Numbered from the stretch's first letter, positions 42,724 through 51,003 are shown. The stretch is DNA of 64,000 nt from VRUE01 sp033856275 (GCA_033856275.1 JAWVFJ010000027.1:22838-86837), one strand, 5' to 3'. Translations and numbers: made by a program. The notes: generated from the letters alone by a model not told the origin.

Positions 42724-43638
42724 ATGCCACCTCAACGCTCCTACATCGTCTGCGCCACCCCCCGAAGCGGGAGCACGCTGGTCTGCCATGCGTTGGCGGA
42801 TACAGGCGTGGCGGGAAAGCCGGAGGAGTACTTCGAGGCGCTCCGCCACAGCGGCCGCCCGCGACGGCCCGAGGAATACTTCCTCGGGGTCAAGGACCAA
42901 TCGATCCGCGATCATCTCGGCGAGCGCGCAATTGGCAGCGAGCCGCCACCCCGCTCGCCGCTGTGGAGCCGTGCCGCCTATGACCGCTACCTCGAGTGGG
43001 CCTTCGAGGCCGGCACGACGCCCAACGGCGTCTTCGGCGCCAAGCTGATGTGGGGCTACTTCGGGGACTTCGTCAGCCTCCTGCGCAACATTCCCAACTA
43101 TCGCGATCTTTCCCTGGCCGACCTTCTGCCCAGGGTCTTCCCCGGCCTGACCTTCGTCCGCGTGATCCGCGCCAACAAGCTGCGCCAGGCGGTCTCCCTG
43201 TGGAAGGCAGTGCAAACCGCCACCTGGCGTGAGGATCAAGCCCAGGCCAAGGCGGCATCGGTCGAGCAGGATGGCTCTCCGCCCTACAAGAGCTTCATCG
43301 AGGAGCACCGGCCGCAGTTGCGCTTCCACTACCGCGCAATCGGCCACCTGCTCGACCAAATCCTCGTCGAGGAGGCCTCCTGGGATGCCTTCTTCGAGCA
43401 CTCCGGGATCAAACCCGTGCTGATCCTCTACGAGAACTTCGAGGCGGACTACGAGACCAGCACGCTGCGCCTGCTCGAGCGGCTCGACATCTCCCCCCCG
43501 GAGGGCTTCACGTTTGAGCCGCGGATGAAACGCCAGTCCGACGGCCTCAACGACGACTGGGCAGATCGCTACAGCGAACTGCGGCTGGGGACCGAGTTCG
43601 ATCTTGTGCCGGCGGTGCCCGATCCGGTCGGGCGATAG
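42724..43638 (+). CDS. Stf0-family sulfotransferase
   Basis: A 304-residue PAPS-dependent sulfotransferase. The 5'-phosphosulfate loop is IVCATPRSGSTLVCHAL, with KPEEYF next, GAKLMWGYF, and FVRVIRANKLRQAVSLWKA as the 3'-phosphate-binding segment. This order is that of mycobacterial Stf0, which sulfates trehalose. ATG 42724 is 42 bp from the divergent sulfatase start. The two enzymes could make and remove the same sulfate ester, but this is inference. Confidence 0.9.
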   Translation: MPPQRSYIVCATPRSGSTLVCHALADTGVAGKPEEYFEALRHSGRPRRPEEYFLGVKDQSIRDHLGERAIGSEPPPRSPLWSRAAYDRYLEWAFEAGTTPNGVFGAKLMWGYFGDFVSLLRNIPNYRDLSLADLLPRVFPGLTFVRVIRANKLRQAVSLWKAVQTATWREDQAQAKAASVEQDGSPPYKSFIEEHRPQLRFHYRAIGHLLDQILVEEASWDAFFEHSGIKPVLILYENFEADYETSTLRLLERLDISPPEGFTFEPRMKRQSDGLNDDWADRYSELRLGTEFDLVPAVPDPVGR

Positions 43639-43696
43639 CTGCTCCCGCTCGCCAGGACAAAGGCAGGCCTAGAGCGGCCTACACTCGTTCCCTCGA

Positions 43697-44572
43697 ATGA
43701 CCACCGCCTCGATCTTCTCCAGCTTCTGGGACAACCTCGAAGACAACCACGAGCAGGCGGTCTTCCTCGTCCTCGTCGGCTTCCTCGGCGCCTTCGCCTT
43801 CATCCGGATGAGCACTCGGATCATCCGCAGCGGAAGCGTGTCGTGGTGGCCGGGCAACATCGAAAGCGATTCCGGGCTTCACCTCCACCACCTCGTCTTC
43901 GGGATCGTGACGATGATGGCCGCCGGGACGCTCGGCTTCGTCAGCGACGGTCGCACTCCCTTCACCGAGATCTGCGCGCTCCTCTTCGGCGTCGGCGTCG
44001 GCCTGACGATCGACGAGTTCGCCCTCTGGGTCCACCTCGAGGACGTCTACTGGGAAGAGGAGGGCCGCAGCTCGATCGACGCCACCGTGATCGCCGCGGC
44101 GCTGATGCTGTTGATCGTGCTCGGAGTCAGCCCCCTGGCGATCGATTCGAGCTCGACCGAGGCGCTGATCACCAGCATCGTCCTCGCCCTCGTCGCCTTC
44201 GGCTGCGTGGCGATCTGCTTCGCCAAGGGACGGGCCCTGCACGGCACGATCGGCATCTTCGTAGCGCCAATCGCTTTCTACGGCGCCGGCCGGATCGGCA
44301 AGCCGCACTCAGGCTGGGCCCGCTACCGCTACGGCGAGCGACGGCCGCAGAAGCAGGCCAAGGCCGAAGTACGTTTTGCTCCCGAGCGCCGCACGGAGCG
44401 CTTCAAGGAAGCCTTCCGCGACATCGTCGGCGGCAAGCCGAGCGAGGGCTTCGCGGCGGTGGGAGACGAGGCCGCCGCCGCGACCCGCGAGGCGGGAGCC
44501 GAAGTCCGCGAACGCGCAGAACGCTTCGCCCACCCGAGCGACTCCCCCCCGGGCGACAAAGAGGGCAACTGA
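43697..44572 (+). CDS. integral membrane protein, function unknown
   Basis: A 291-residue protein. About six transmembrane segments fill residues 20-205 (FLVLVGFLGAFAFIR, HLHHLVFGIVTMMAAGTLG, LFGVGVGLTIDEFALWVHL and others), with conserved-looking polar residues inside the membrane (HLHHL, DEFALWVHLEDVYW). The C-terminal 85 residues are charged, helical and cytosolic. The pattern recurs in actinobacterial hypothetical proteins; I know no function. The in-membrane His and Asp/Glu suggest metal or proton handling, weakly. Confidence 0.75.
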   Translation: MTTASIFSSFWDNLEDNHEQAVFLVLVGFLGAFAFIRMSTRIIRSGSVSWWPGNIESDSGLHLHHLVFGIVTMMAAGTLGFVSDGRTPFTEICALLFGVGVGLTIDEFALWVHLEDVYWEEEGRSSIDATVIAAALMLLIVLGVSPLAIDSSSTEALITSIVLALVAFGCVAICFAKGRALHGTIGIFVAPIAFYGAGRIGKPHSGWARYRYGERRPQKQAKAEVRFAPERRTERFKEAFRDIVGGKPSEGFAAVGDEAAAATREAGAEVRERAERFAHPSDSPPGDKEGN

Positions 44573-44597
44573 CCGACTGCGATGCCTTACTTCGACG

Positions 44598-45146
44598 TCA
44601 TTCAAGTTCCCCGGCGGTCAGTCGCCGCAGCGTGAAGACGAGCAGCTTGCGCCGGGCGCGCTTGTCGAGCCCCTTGGCGAATGCTCCGTCGACGGTCGCT
44701 CGAAAGGCGTCGACGGCAAGGGACAACTCGTCGGCGGGAACGTAGTCACGCAGCACGTTGGAAAGCATCCGTGAGAGCAACGCGTCGAGTTGGGCGACGA
44801 AATCGGCGACAGCCGGCGAGGTGCGCGCGCGGTCGTTCATCGCACCCCTCATGCCCGAGATGATCTGGAACCGGTCGGTGAACCAGAGGATTCGCTCCAA
44901 GTCGCCGGCTTGCTTGGAGGGCTTGCGGGCCGCGATCTTCTCCAGCATGCGGTTCAGCGTCGCGACGAACAGCTCGTCCTTCGAGGGGAAGTACCAGTAG
45001 ACGGCATTCTGCGCCAGCCCCAGCTCGCGTGCGAGTGCCGCGACCGAGAGCGCCTCATAGCCGCCGCTGCGCAGGCGTTTCTCGGCCGCGGCGAGGATCT
45101 CGCTCATCTTCTTGTCGCGGCTTTGCGCCGGGCGTGTCTTTGGCAT
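44598..45146 (-). CDS. TetR family transcriptional repressor
   Basis: A 182-residue regulator from ATG 45146 (MPKTRPAQSRDKK). N-terminal HTH: ILAAAEKRLRSGGYEALSVAALARELGLAQNAVYWYFPSKDELF (described from residues about 15-58). The remaining all-helical part is a ligand-binding/dimer domain. It is divergent from a deazaflavin-dependent reductase; two copies of a 21-bp operator fill the 64-bp gap, so autorepression plus control of the neighbour is very likely. Confidence 0.92.
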   Translation of the reverse strand: MPKTRPAQSRDKKMSEILAAAEKRLRSGGYEALSVAALARELGLAQNAVYWYFPSKDELFVATLNRMLEKIAARKPSKQAGDLERILWFTDRFQIISGMRGAMNDRARTSPAVADFVAQLDALLSRMLSNVLRDYVPADELSLAVDAFRATVDGAFAKGLDKRARRKLLVFTLRRLTAGELE

Positions 45147-45167
45147 CTCTTGAAGGCCTCTCAAGAG
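45147..45167. promoter_or_regulatory. TetR operator copy 1
   Basis: CTCTTGA and TCAAGAG, perfect 7-bp arms around a 7-bp centre, directly abutting the tetR start codon. It aligns base by base with copy 2 (centres 31 bp apart, about three helical turns). Confidence 0.7.
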
Positions 45168-45177
45168 GTTGCTAGCT

Positions 45178-45198
45178 TTCTTGAGAACCTCTCAAGGA
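45178..45198. promoter_or_regulatory. TetR operator copy 2
   Basis: CTTGAG-AACCT-CTCAAG (45180-45196) is a perfect 6-bp inverted repeat that shares the CTTGA...CCTCTCAAG core with copy 1. It lies 12 bp upstream of the reductase start, where bound repressor would block initiation. Confidence 0.7.
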
Positions 45199-45210
45199 TA
45201 GGACGTAGAG

Positions 45211-45675
45211 ATGACACTTGCCAAGTTCCTGCGGTCGCTGACCCGATACCGCCGCATCCAGCCCCAGGTCGGCCGCCTGCACGCGAAGCTGTTGCGCCGC
45301 AGCCGCGGTCGCATCCGGCGCTCCCGCCTGCTCGCCGGCGGCCAGCCCGTCCTGGCGCTGACGACGACCGGCCGCCGGTCCGGAGTCCAGCGCAGCACGG
45401 TCCTCGCCTACGTGCGACATGGAGATGCGTACGCCGTCGGCGCTCTCAACCTAGGCAGCGACCGGGACCCGGCCTGGTGCCTGAACCTGCGAGCCGATCC
45501 CCGCGCATGGGTCGAGGTGAACGGAGAGCGCATGTCCGTCGAGGCGCGCCAGGCCAGCGGCGAGGAAGCCGAGTGGCTCTGGCGCGCATTCATCGATCGG
45601 CTCCCCGCCATCGCCGACTCGCGAGCGCTGGCGCAGCGCGAGGTGCCGATGCTGGTGCTCACTCCCCTCGCTTAG
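45211..45675 (+). CDS. deazaflavin (F420)-dependent nitroreductase-family protein
   Basis: A 154-residue split-barrel protein of the DDN/nitroreductase F420-type family: SRLLAGGQPVLALTTTGRRSG (FMN/F420-binding loop), QRSTVLAYVRHGDAYAVGALN, GSDRDPAWCLNLRADPRAWVEVNG and the closing REVPMLVLTPL. F420 use is typical of actinomycetes and fits the lineage. ATG 45211 follows operator copy 2. Its end overlaps the convergent cbpM-like gene by 17 bp. It is probably induced when TetR binds its ligand. Confidence 0.9.
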   Translation: MTLAKFLRSLTRYRRIQPQVGRLHAKLLRRSRGRIRRSRLLAGGQPVLALTTTGRRSGVQRSTVLAYVRHGDAYAVGALNLGSDRDPAWCLNLRADPRAWVEVNGERMSVEARQASGEEAEWLWRAFIDRLPAIADSRALAQREVPMLVLTPLA

Positions 45676-45943
45676 CCCGCAAAGACTCGCCCCCTGCCTG
45701 ATAACGCCGCGCTTCCAGATCGTCGATGCGGGCGAGCAGTTCACAGGCCAACACGGCACCTGCGTAGTTGAGGCCGAGGTCATGACGCAGCCGCACCAGG
45801 CGAGCCAGGCGGGGGGCCGCGTCCCAGGCGAACGGGTCCACGGCGCCGCTGCGGATCAGCCGCCGCACCAGGTCTGGATGCAGGCCCGTCTTGCGCGCCA
45901 GCGCTCCCGCGTCGGCAAGCACGACCGCCGTCCCGGGAGTCAT
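45659..45943 (-). CDS. cbpM: CbpM-like MerR-type chaperone modulator
   Basis: A 94-residue protein with a MerR-like winged-helix N-terminus: LARKTGLHPDLVRRLIRSGAVDPF, then ARLVRLRHDLGLNYAGAVLACELLARIDDLEAR, matching CbpM, which inhibits the J protein CbpA by binding its J domain. ATG 45943 overlaps the cbpA stop by 4 bp. It is last in the dnaK operon, where actinomycetes usually carry hspR; it might replace HspR as a regulator or act only on the J protein. Confidence 0.82.
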   Translation of the reverse strand: MTPGTAVVLADAGALARKTGLHPDLVRRLIRSGAVDPFAWDAAPRLARLVRLRHDLGLNYAGAVLACELLARIDDLEARRYQAGGESLRAKRGE

Positions 45944-46875
45944 CGCCGCCCCTCACGAGGGTCGAACCGAGAAGCCTCCGCCAGCTGCTCGAAGAGCTCG
46001 CGCTCCCGTTTGCTCAGTTTCTTCGGAACCGCGATCTCGACCGTCGCGAAGAGGTCGCCCTTCTGTGTGCCCGGTCCCGGCATGCCCTCTCCTTTCAAGC
46101 GCAGCCGCCGGCCGCTGGAGGAGCCGGCCGGGACCTTGACCTTGACGGTCCCGTCGAGCGTGGGGACCTCCACCGTGGCTCCGAGCGCGGCCTCCCAGGG
46201 GGTGACCGGGAGCTCGACGAAGAGGTCGCGGCCCTCGACCCGGAAGCGCCGGTCGGGCCTGACCCGCACCCGCAGGAAGAGATCGCCCGCCGGGCCGCTT
46301 CCCGCCCCCTGGCCGCCCTCGCCGGCGAGGCGGATGCGCTGGCCGTCGCGCACCCCGGCGGGGATATCGACCTCGTAGTCGCGCCCGTCGCCGAGGGAGA
46401 TTTTGCGGTGGCCGCCGCGAGCGGCCTCCTCGAGCGAGATCTCCAGCGTCGCCTCCTGATCGCCGCCGCGGACCGAGAAGCCTTCGAAGCCAGCGCTGCG
46501 GCGAGCACCGCCGCGGCGGCCGCCGAACAGGTTCTCGAAGAAGTCGCTGAAGCCGTTGCCGTCGCCGAACTGCACGTGCACGTCGCCGAAGTCGCCTTGC
46601 CCGTGGCCGAAGCCCCCGAAGCCCTCGGCGCCACTGACGTCCTCACCCGCTTTCCAGTTCGCCCCGAGCCGGTCGTAGCGTTTGCGATTCTCGGGGTCGC
46701 GCAAGACCTCGTATGCCTCGGAGATCTCCTTGAAGCGTTCCTCTGCCCCCGGTTCTTTGTTGACGTCGGGGTGATAGGTGCGGGCCAGTTTGCGGTAGGC
46801 GCTGCGGATCTCCTCATCGCTCGCCCCGCGGGGGACGCCGAGAACCTCGTAGTAATCGCGGAATGCGACGGGCAA
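45940..46875 (-). CDS. cbpA: DnaJ/CbpA-type J-domain co-chaperone without zinc finger
   Basis: A 311-residue type II J protein: J domain (residues 5-70) with HPD at 35-37, a Gly/Phe region with DVHVQFGDGNGFSDFFENLFGG, and the two-part C-terminal peptide-binding domain. The CxxCxGxG zinc finger of DnaJ is absent. It delivers substrates to DnaK and stimulates its ATPase. The start is TTG 46875, directly after the grpE stop (TGA-TTG), with GGAGG upstream; no better start exists in frame. Confidence 0.93.
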   Translation of the reverse strand: MPVAFRDYYEVLGVPRGASDEEIRSAYRKLARTYHPDVNKEPGAEERFKEISEAYEVLRDPENRKRYDRLGANWKAGEDVSGAEGFGGFGHGQGDFGDVHVQFGDGNGFSDFFENLFGGRRGGARRSAGFEGFSVRGGDQEATLEISLEEAARGGHRKISLGDGRDYEVDIPAGVRDGQRIRLAGEGGQGAGSGPAGDLFLRVRVRPDRRFRVEGRDLFVELPVTPWEAALGATVEVPTLDGTVKVKVPAGSSSGRRLRLKGEGMPGPGTQKGDLFATVEIAVPKKLSKRERELFEQLAEASRFDPREGRR

Positions 46876-47439
46876 TCAGCCTTCGACCTCCTCTTGCGAG
46901 TCGTTGTTCCCCGAATCGCCGTCTTCCCGGCGGCGGCGGGAGACGACGACCTGGGCGGGACGGAGAACCCTGTTGCCGAGGACGTAGCCCGACCGGGCTA
47001 CCTCGGCGATCGTGCCGTCCGGGGCCTCATCGCTCTCCCGCACGGCTACCGCCTCGTGCAGTTCCGGATCAAAGGGGTCTCCAGGCGCGCCGACCTGCAC
47101 TACTCCCTGGCGCTCGAGGATCGCTTCCATCTGTTCCATCACCGCCCTCAGGCCGGCGGCGATCTCGTTCGTAGGGCCCTGCATCTGCAACGCCCGCTCG
47201 ACGCTGTCGACCGCCTCGAGCCAGTCCTTGACGACCTGCTCGTTGCGTTCCGCGACGCGCCGCTCGACCTCGCGCGCCGAGCGCTTGCGATAGTTGTCGA
47301 GATCGGCGAGCGCGCGCTTGTAGCGATCTTCGACCCGGGCCAACTCGGCCTCAGTCTCAGGAACAGCCTCATCAGCCACGCGCTCGGCCTCGTCGACCGC
47401 GGGCTCAGAGCCGCCGTCACTCACGGGTGAACTCGGCAT
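46876..47439 (-). CDS. grpE: GrpE nucleotide exchange factor
   Basis: A 187-residue protein from ATG 47439 (MPSSPVSDGG), overlapping dnaK by 23 bp. A long N-terminal coiled coil (ELARVEDRYKRALADLDNYRKRSAREVERR region) precedes the compact beta domain with DPFDPELHEAVA and GTIAEVARSGYVLGNRVLRPAQVVVS, the family signature. It releases ADP from DnaK. Second gene of the dnaK operon. Confidence 0.95.
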   Translation of the reverse strand: MPSSPVSDGGSEPAVDEAERVADEAVPETEAELARVEDRYKRALADLDNYRKRSAREVERRVAERNEQVVKDWLEAVDSVERALQMQGPTNEIAAGLRAVMEQMEAILERQGVVQVGAPGDPFDPELHEAVAVRESDEAPDGTIAEVARSGYVLGNRVLRPAQVVVSRRRREDGDSGNNDSQEEVEG

Positions 47440-49321
47440 CGACCACCTCGTCGTCCCCTTCACCGGCAGCCTCGCCATCGCCTTCGCCCGAGGCGCCGTT
47501 GCCGTTGCCGGCCGTATGGCCCGCCGCAGCGGCGCTTGGCAGAGCCTGGAGGATCTGCTGCAGGTCGGAGATCAGCGGCCGCACGCGGTCCAGGTTCGCC
47601 TCCTCGGAGATCGCCTGGCGGGCGTCGGCGATCAGCTGTTCGGCCTGGGCCTTCTGGTTGACCGGCAACTGCTCGCCCAGCTCCTCGAGGAGCCGCTCGG
47701 CCTGGTGGGCGAGCGAGTCGAGCTCGTTGCGAGCGTCGATTTCTTCGCGCCTTTGCTTGTCCTCACCCGCATGCTCTTCGGCTTCTTTGATCATCCGCTC
47801 GATCTCCGCGGTATCGAGGTTGGTGGTCTCGGTGATCGTCACCTTCTGCTCGGCCCCGGTCTCCTTGTCGCGAGCGGAGACGTTGAGGATCCCGTTGGCA
47901 TCGATGTCGAAGGTGACCTCGATCTGAGGTTCGCCGCGCGGCGCGGGACGGATGCCCTCGAGGCGGAATTTCGCCAGCTGGCGGTTGTCGGCGGCGAGCT
48001 CCCGCTCGCCCTGCAGGACGACGACATCGACCGCGGTCTGGTTGTCCTCGGCGGTCGAAAACACCTCCGTGCGCCGGGCCGGGATCGTCGTGTTGCGCTC
48101 GATCACCTTCGTCATCACCCCACCCATCGTTTCCAGGCCTAGCGAAAGCGGCGTCACGTCAAGCAGGACGACGTCTTCGACCTCGCCCTTGAGCACGCCG
48201 GCCTGCAGCGCGGCGCCGATCGCAACAACCTCGTCGGGGTTGACGGTCTGGTTCGGTTCCTTGCCACCAGTGAGCCTGCGGACCAACTCCTGCACCTTGG
48301 GGATCCGGGTCGAGCCGCCGACTAGGATCACCTCGTCGATGTCGTCTGCCGAGAGTTTCGCGTCGGCAAGCGCCTGCTCGACCGGCCCGCGGCAGCGCTC
48401 GATCAGGTCTTCGGTCAGCTGCTCGAACTTGGCCCTGGTCAACGAGGTGTTGAGGTGCTTGGGGCCGGCGGCGTCGGCGGTGACGAAGGGCAGGTTGATC
48501 TGCGTCGTGGTCGTAGAGGAGAGCTCGACCTTGGCCCGCTCAGCCGCCTCGTAGAGCCGCTGCAGGGCCTGGGGATCCTCCCGCAGGTCGATGCCCTGGT
48601 CGTTGCGGAACTCTTCCGCAAGCCAGTCGACGATCCGCTTGTCGAAGTCGTCGCCGCCGAGGTGGCCGTCGCCATTGGTGGCCCGCACCTCGATCACGCC
48701 GTCGCCGACGTCGAGCAGGGAGACGTCGAAGGTGCCGCCGCCGAGGTCGAAGACGAGCACCGACTCGGAGCCTTTCTTGTCGAGCCCGTAAGCGAGCGCC
48801 GCCGCGGTCGGCTCATTGATGATCCGCAGCACGTCGAGGCCGGCGATTTTGCCGGCGTCCTTGGTCGCCTGGCGCTGGGAGTCGTTGAAGTAGGCGGGCA
48901 CAGTGATCACCGCCTCGGTCACTTTCTCGCCGAGGTACTTGGCCGCGTCGTCGGCGAGCTTGCGCAGCACCTGGGCGGAGATCTCCTCCGGCGCATACTG
49001 CTTGCCGCGAACTTCGAAGCGGACCGCGTCGTTCTCGCCCTTGACCACTTTGTAGGAGACGATCTTCGCCTCCTCGTCGACCTCGCCCCAGCGACGGCCG
49101 ATGAAGCGCTTGGCGGAGTAGATGGTCGCTTCGGGATTGAGGATCGCCTGCCGTTTCGCCACCTGTCCGACCAGGCGCTCGCCGTCCTCCGTGAAGGCGA
49201 CCACCGACGGCGTCACCCGCGAGCCCTCGGCGTTGGGCACTACCTCAGCCTGACCTCCCTCCACGGTCGCCGCAACGACTGAGTTGGTGGTTCCCAGATC
49301 GATCCCTACGGCCTTCGCCAT
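47417..49321 (-). CDS. dnaK: molecular chaperone DnaK (Hsp70)
   Basis: A 634-residue Hsp70 from ATG 49321, preceded by AGAGGAG. It shows the phosphate loop GIDLGTTNS, DLGGGTFDVS, the second IDEVILVGGSTRIPKVQ motif, the DVTPLSLGLETMGG linker region and a substrate-binding domain with a short acidic lid and tail (DDEVVDAEF). It folds nascent and denatured proteins with GrpE and the J protein encoded downstream. Upstream there is a CTTGAA-N16-CTATCA promoter. No HAIR or CIRCE element was seen. Confidence 0.97.
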   Translation of the reverse strand: MAKAVGIDLGTTNSVVAATVEGGQAEVVPNAEGSRVTPSVVAFTEDGERLVGQVAKRQAILNPEATIYSAKRFIGRRWGEVDEEAKIVSYKVVKGENDAVRFEVRGKQYAPEEISAQVLRKLADDAAKYLGEKVTEAVITVPAYFNDSQRQATKDAGKIAGLDVLRIINEPTAAALAYGLDKKGSESVLVFDLGGGTFDVSLLDVGDGVIEVRATNGDGHLGGDDFDKRIVDWLAEEFRNDQGIDLREDPQALQRLYEAAERAKVELSSTTTTQINLPFVTADAAGPKHLNTSLTRAKFEQLTEDLIERCRGPVEQALADAKLSADDIDEVILVGGSTRIPKVQELVRRLTGGKEPNQTVNPDEVVAIGAALQAGVLKGEVEDVVLLDVTPLSLGLETMGGVMTKVIERNTTIPARRTEVFSTAEDNQTAVDVVVLQGERELAADNRQLAKFRLEGIRPAPRGEPQIEVTFDIDANGILNVSARDKETGAEQKVTITETTNLDTAEIERMIKEAEEHAGEDKQRREEIDARNELDSLAHQAERLLEELGEQLPVNQKAQAEQLIADARQAISEEANLDRVRPLISDLQQILQALPSAAAAGHTAGNGNGASGEGDGEAAGEGDDEVVDAEFTRE

Positions 49322-49636
49322 CGTCCTGCTCCTCTCAACTCGTTCGATTTGCGGCCGGAGCATGGTTGCCCGGCTCCAATAGGACTGATAGGGCGGTGGA
49401 CCCCTCGTTCAAGGGGTTCCCTGCCGACAACCGGACGAATAGGACGGCGAGATAAAAGGTTCGCTCTTAGCGGCTTTTTATTTCGCTCTTTGGTTTCCGC
49501 CTTGGGGGAATGGGTTGAGGACCTGTGTTCATTCCGCGGGCTTTGAAAGGCCTTTCAGCCATATGGCGCGTCGAGCGCATCGCCATCACTCCGAGCTATC
49601 GGGCCAGAGCCGGTCCGCCTATGAGAGTGGCTGCGT
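49322..49636. other. 315-bp divergent dnaK/sigma-factor control region
   Basis: Besides the dnaK promoter it holds an AT-rich tract (49452-49500), two direct copies of TTCGCTCT (49460-49467 and 49482-49489, exactly 22 bp apart) and a perfect 14-bp palindrome TGAAAGG-CCTTTCA (49544-49557). Either may bind a regulator of the sigma gene. No clear housekeeping promoter for the sigma gene was found, and no protein-coding capacity. Confidence 0.5.
49386..49413 (-). promoter_or_regulatory. dnaK promoter, RpoH-like
   Basis: On the minus strand CTTGAA (49408-49413) and CTATCA (49386-49391) are 16 nt apart, embedded in CCCCTTGAA and CCCTATCA. This matches the E. coli heat-shock consensus (CTTGAA, N13-15, CCCCAT) closely and predicts a transcript start about 55-60 nt before the dnaK ATG. 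The -35 arm also lies in an imperfect inverted repeat, CCCCT...AGGGG (49401-49416). Confidence 0.65.
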
Positions 49637-50491
49637 TTGACAGCAAAGACCGACGCCGGAGGGCCTGCCTCTCCGCTCTCGAGGGAGCGCGAGCGCGACC
49701 TGATCGCAGCCTGCGAGGGTGGTGACAGAGCCGCCACCGCGGAGCTGGTCGAAGCCTTCCTGCCGGCGATCAACGGTGTCGCCCATCATTACCGGGGCTT
49801 TGCGAGCCTCGAGTCGGCGGAGCTCCGCCAGGAGGGAGTCGTCGGCCTGTTGAGGGCCGCGAAACATTACGACCGTAACTTCGAAACCCCGTTCTGGGCC
49901 TACGCTTCCTGGTGGGTGCGCCAGGCGATGCAGCGGCTGGTGGCCGAGTTGTCCGGCCCGGTAGTCCTCTCCGATCGCGCCGCGCGGCGCCTTGTCCAGG
50001 TCAAGCGGGCGCGCGGCGAGTATCAGCAGGCCCACGGGCAGGAACCTTCGATCCGCGATCTCGCCGCCGTGACAGATCTACCCTGCGACCAGGTGGAGAA
50101 CCTGATTGCGATCGAGCGTCCCTCCCGGGGGCTCGATGAGAGGGCGCCTTGGGGAACCGACGCAACCATTGCCGAACGCCTGGAGGACCCCGAAGCCGAG
50201 GACGACTACGAGCGGGTGAGCGAGTTAGCGGAGGCGGGGCGCATGCACGAGCTGGCCAATGGCCTCGACTCGCGCGAGCGGGACATCGTCCTCGCCCACT
50301 TCGGCATCGGCTCCCGGGCGCTGACCCTGCGAGAGATCGCCGGCGGACTGCATCTCAGCGTCGAGCGGGTGCGCCAGTTGGAGGAGCGGGCGCTGGGGAA
50401 GCTGAGATCCGCGGCCCTCGCACCCACCTCGACACAGCGTGGCGATGGCCTACCCATAAAGGAGAGAGCACTGTCGACCAATTCCACCTAA
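49637..50491 (+). CDS. RpoH/RpoD-like sigma-70 family factor (candidate heat-shock sigma)
   Basis: A 284-residue sigma factor with regions 2, 3 and 4 but no region 1.1. Region 2 has LESAELRQEGVVGLLRAAKHYD and the promoter-melting segment FWAYASWWVRQAMQRLV. Region 3 has LPCDQVENLIAI, and region 4 LDSRERDIVLAHFG...LTLREIAGGLHLSVERVRQLEERAL. The size fits RpoH or small primary-like factors. The start is TTG 49637, as the only in-frame start before region 2. It precedes hsp20 and a thioredoxin on the same strand and is divergent from dnaK, so it is the obvious candidate for recognising the CTTGAA-N16-CTATCA promoters nearby. Confidence 0.85.
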   Translation: MTAKTDAGGPASPLSRERERDLIAACEGGDRAATAELVEAFLPAINGVAHHYRGFASLESAELRQEGVVGLLRAAKHYDRNFETPFWAYASWWVRQAMQRLVAELSGPVVLSDRAARRLVQVKRARGEYQQAHGQEPSIRDLAAVTDLPCDQVENLIAIERPSRGLDERAPWGTDATIAERLEDPEAEDDYERVSELAEAGRMHELANGLDSRERDIVLAHFGIGSRALTLREIAGGLHLSVERVRQLEERALGKLRSAALAPTSTQRGDGLPIKERALSTNST

Positions 50492-50500
50492 GGAGGAACC

Positions 50501-50959
50501 ATGGCTCTTCCAGTCCGTCAATCCGCGGCCGCTCCGCTGGCGGTCGCCCAATGGGATCCCTTCCGGGAGATCATGGAGGGAGTCCTGGCAAGTCGCCTTG
50601 GCGACGGCACTATCCACGTGCCTCGGTTCGATATCGAGGAGAGCGATGAGGCCTGGATCGTCGAGGCCGAGCTGCCAGGGGTAAAACGCAAAGACATCAA
50701 CGTCGAAGTGCGCGACGGCGAGCTGCTCGTCTCAGGCGAGATCAAGGAGCGCGAACGGCGGGGGGTCTTGCGACATCGCACACGTCATACGGGCGAGTTC
50801 GAAATCCGTGTCGCCCTGCCCGGCGACGTTGACCCGGACCGAGTCGACGCTTCGGTCGAGGACGGCATCCTGACCGTGCAGATCCCCAAGCCCGAGCGCG
50901 CCAAGCCACGCAAGGTCGAGGTCGGCGCCCACGAAAACGGCTCGAGCGAAGGCGACTGA
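50501..50959 (+). CDS. Hsp20/alpha-crystallin small heat-shock protein
   Basis: A 152-residue ATP-independent holdase. The alpha-crystallin domain spans residues about 45-140 (RFDIEESDEAWIVEAELPGV, EVRDGELLVSGEIKE, and the closing DGILTVQIPKPER with the G-I-L strand and a C-terminal IxI/V-like motif). AAGGAGGAACC before ATG 50501 is a strong ribosome site. It starts 9 nt after the sigma-factor stop, almost certainly one operon. Confidence 0.95.
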   Translation: MALPVRQSAAAPLAVAQWDPFREIMEGVLASRLGDGTIHVPRFDIEESDEAWIVEAELPGVKRKDINVEVRDGELLVSGEIKERERRGVLRHRTRHTGEFEIRVALPGDVDPDRVDASVEDGILTVQIPKPERAKPRKVEVGAHENGSSEGD

Positions 50960-51003
50960 AAGACGCGGAAGCGGGGCGGAGACCCCGGTGAAAGAGCGGC
51001 ACG

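Noticed and set aside
45147..45198. TetR-region repeats as HAIR elements of the nearby dnaK cluster
   Set aside because: They resemble CTTGAG/CTCAAG but lie between tetR and a reductase, far from dnaK, with different spacing (5-7 nt), so a TetR operator is more likely.
49322..49636. HAIR (CTTGAGT-N7-ACTCAAG) or CIRCE elements near dnaK
   Set aside because: Looked for on both strands; only the CTTGAA of the promoter was found, without the inverted partner.
49637..49642. TTGACA at the sigma-factor start as a -35 element
   Set aside because: No -10 hexamer at 16-18 nt downstream, and transcription from here would remove the start of region 2 upstream sequence.
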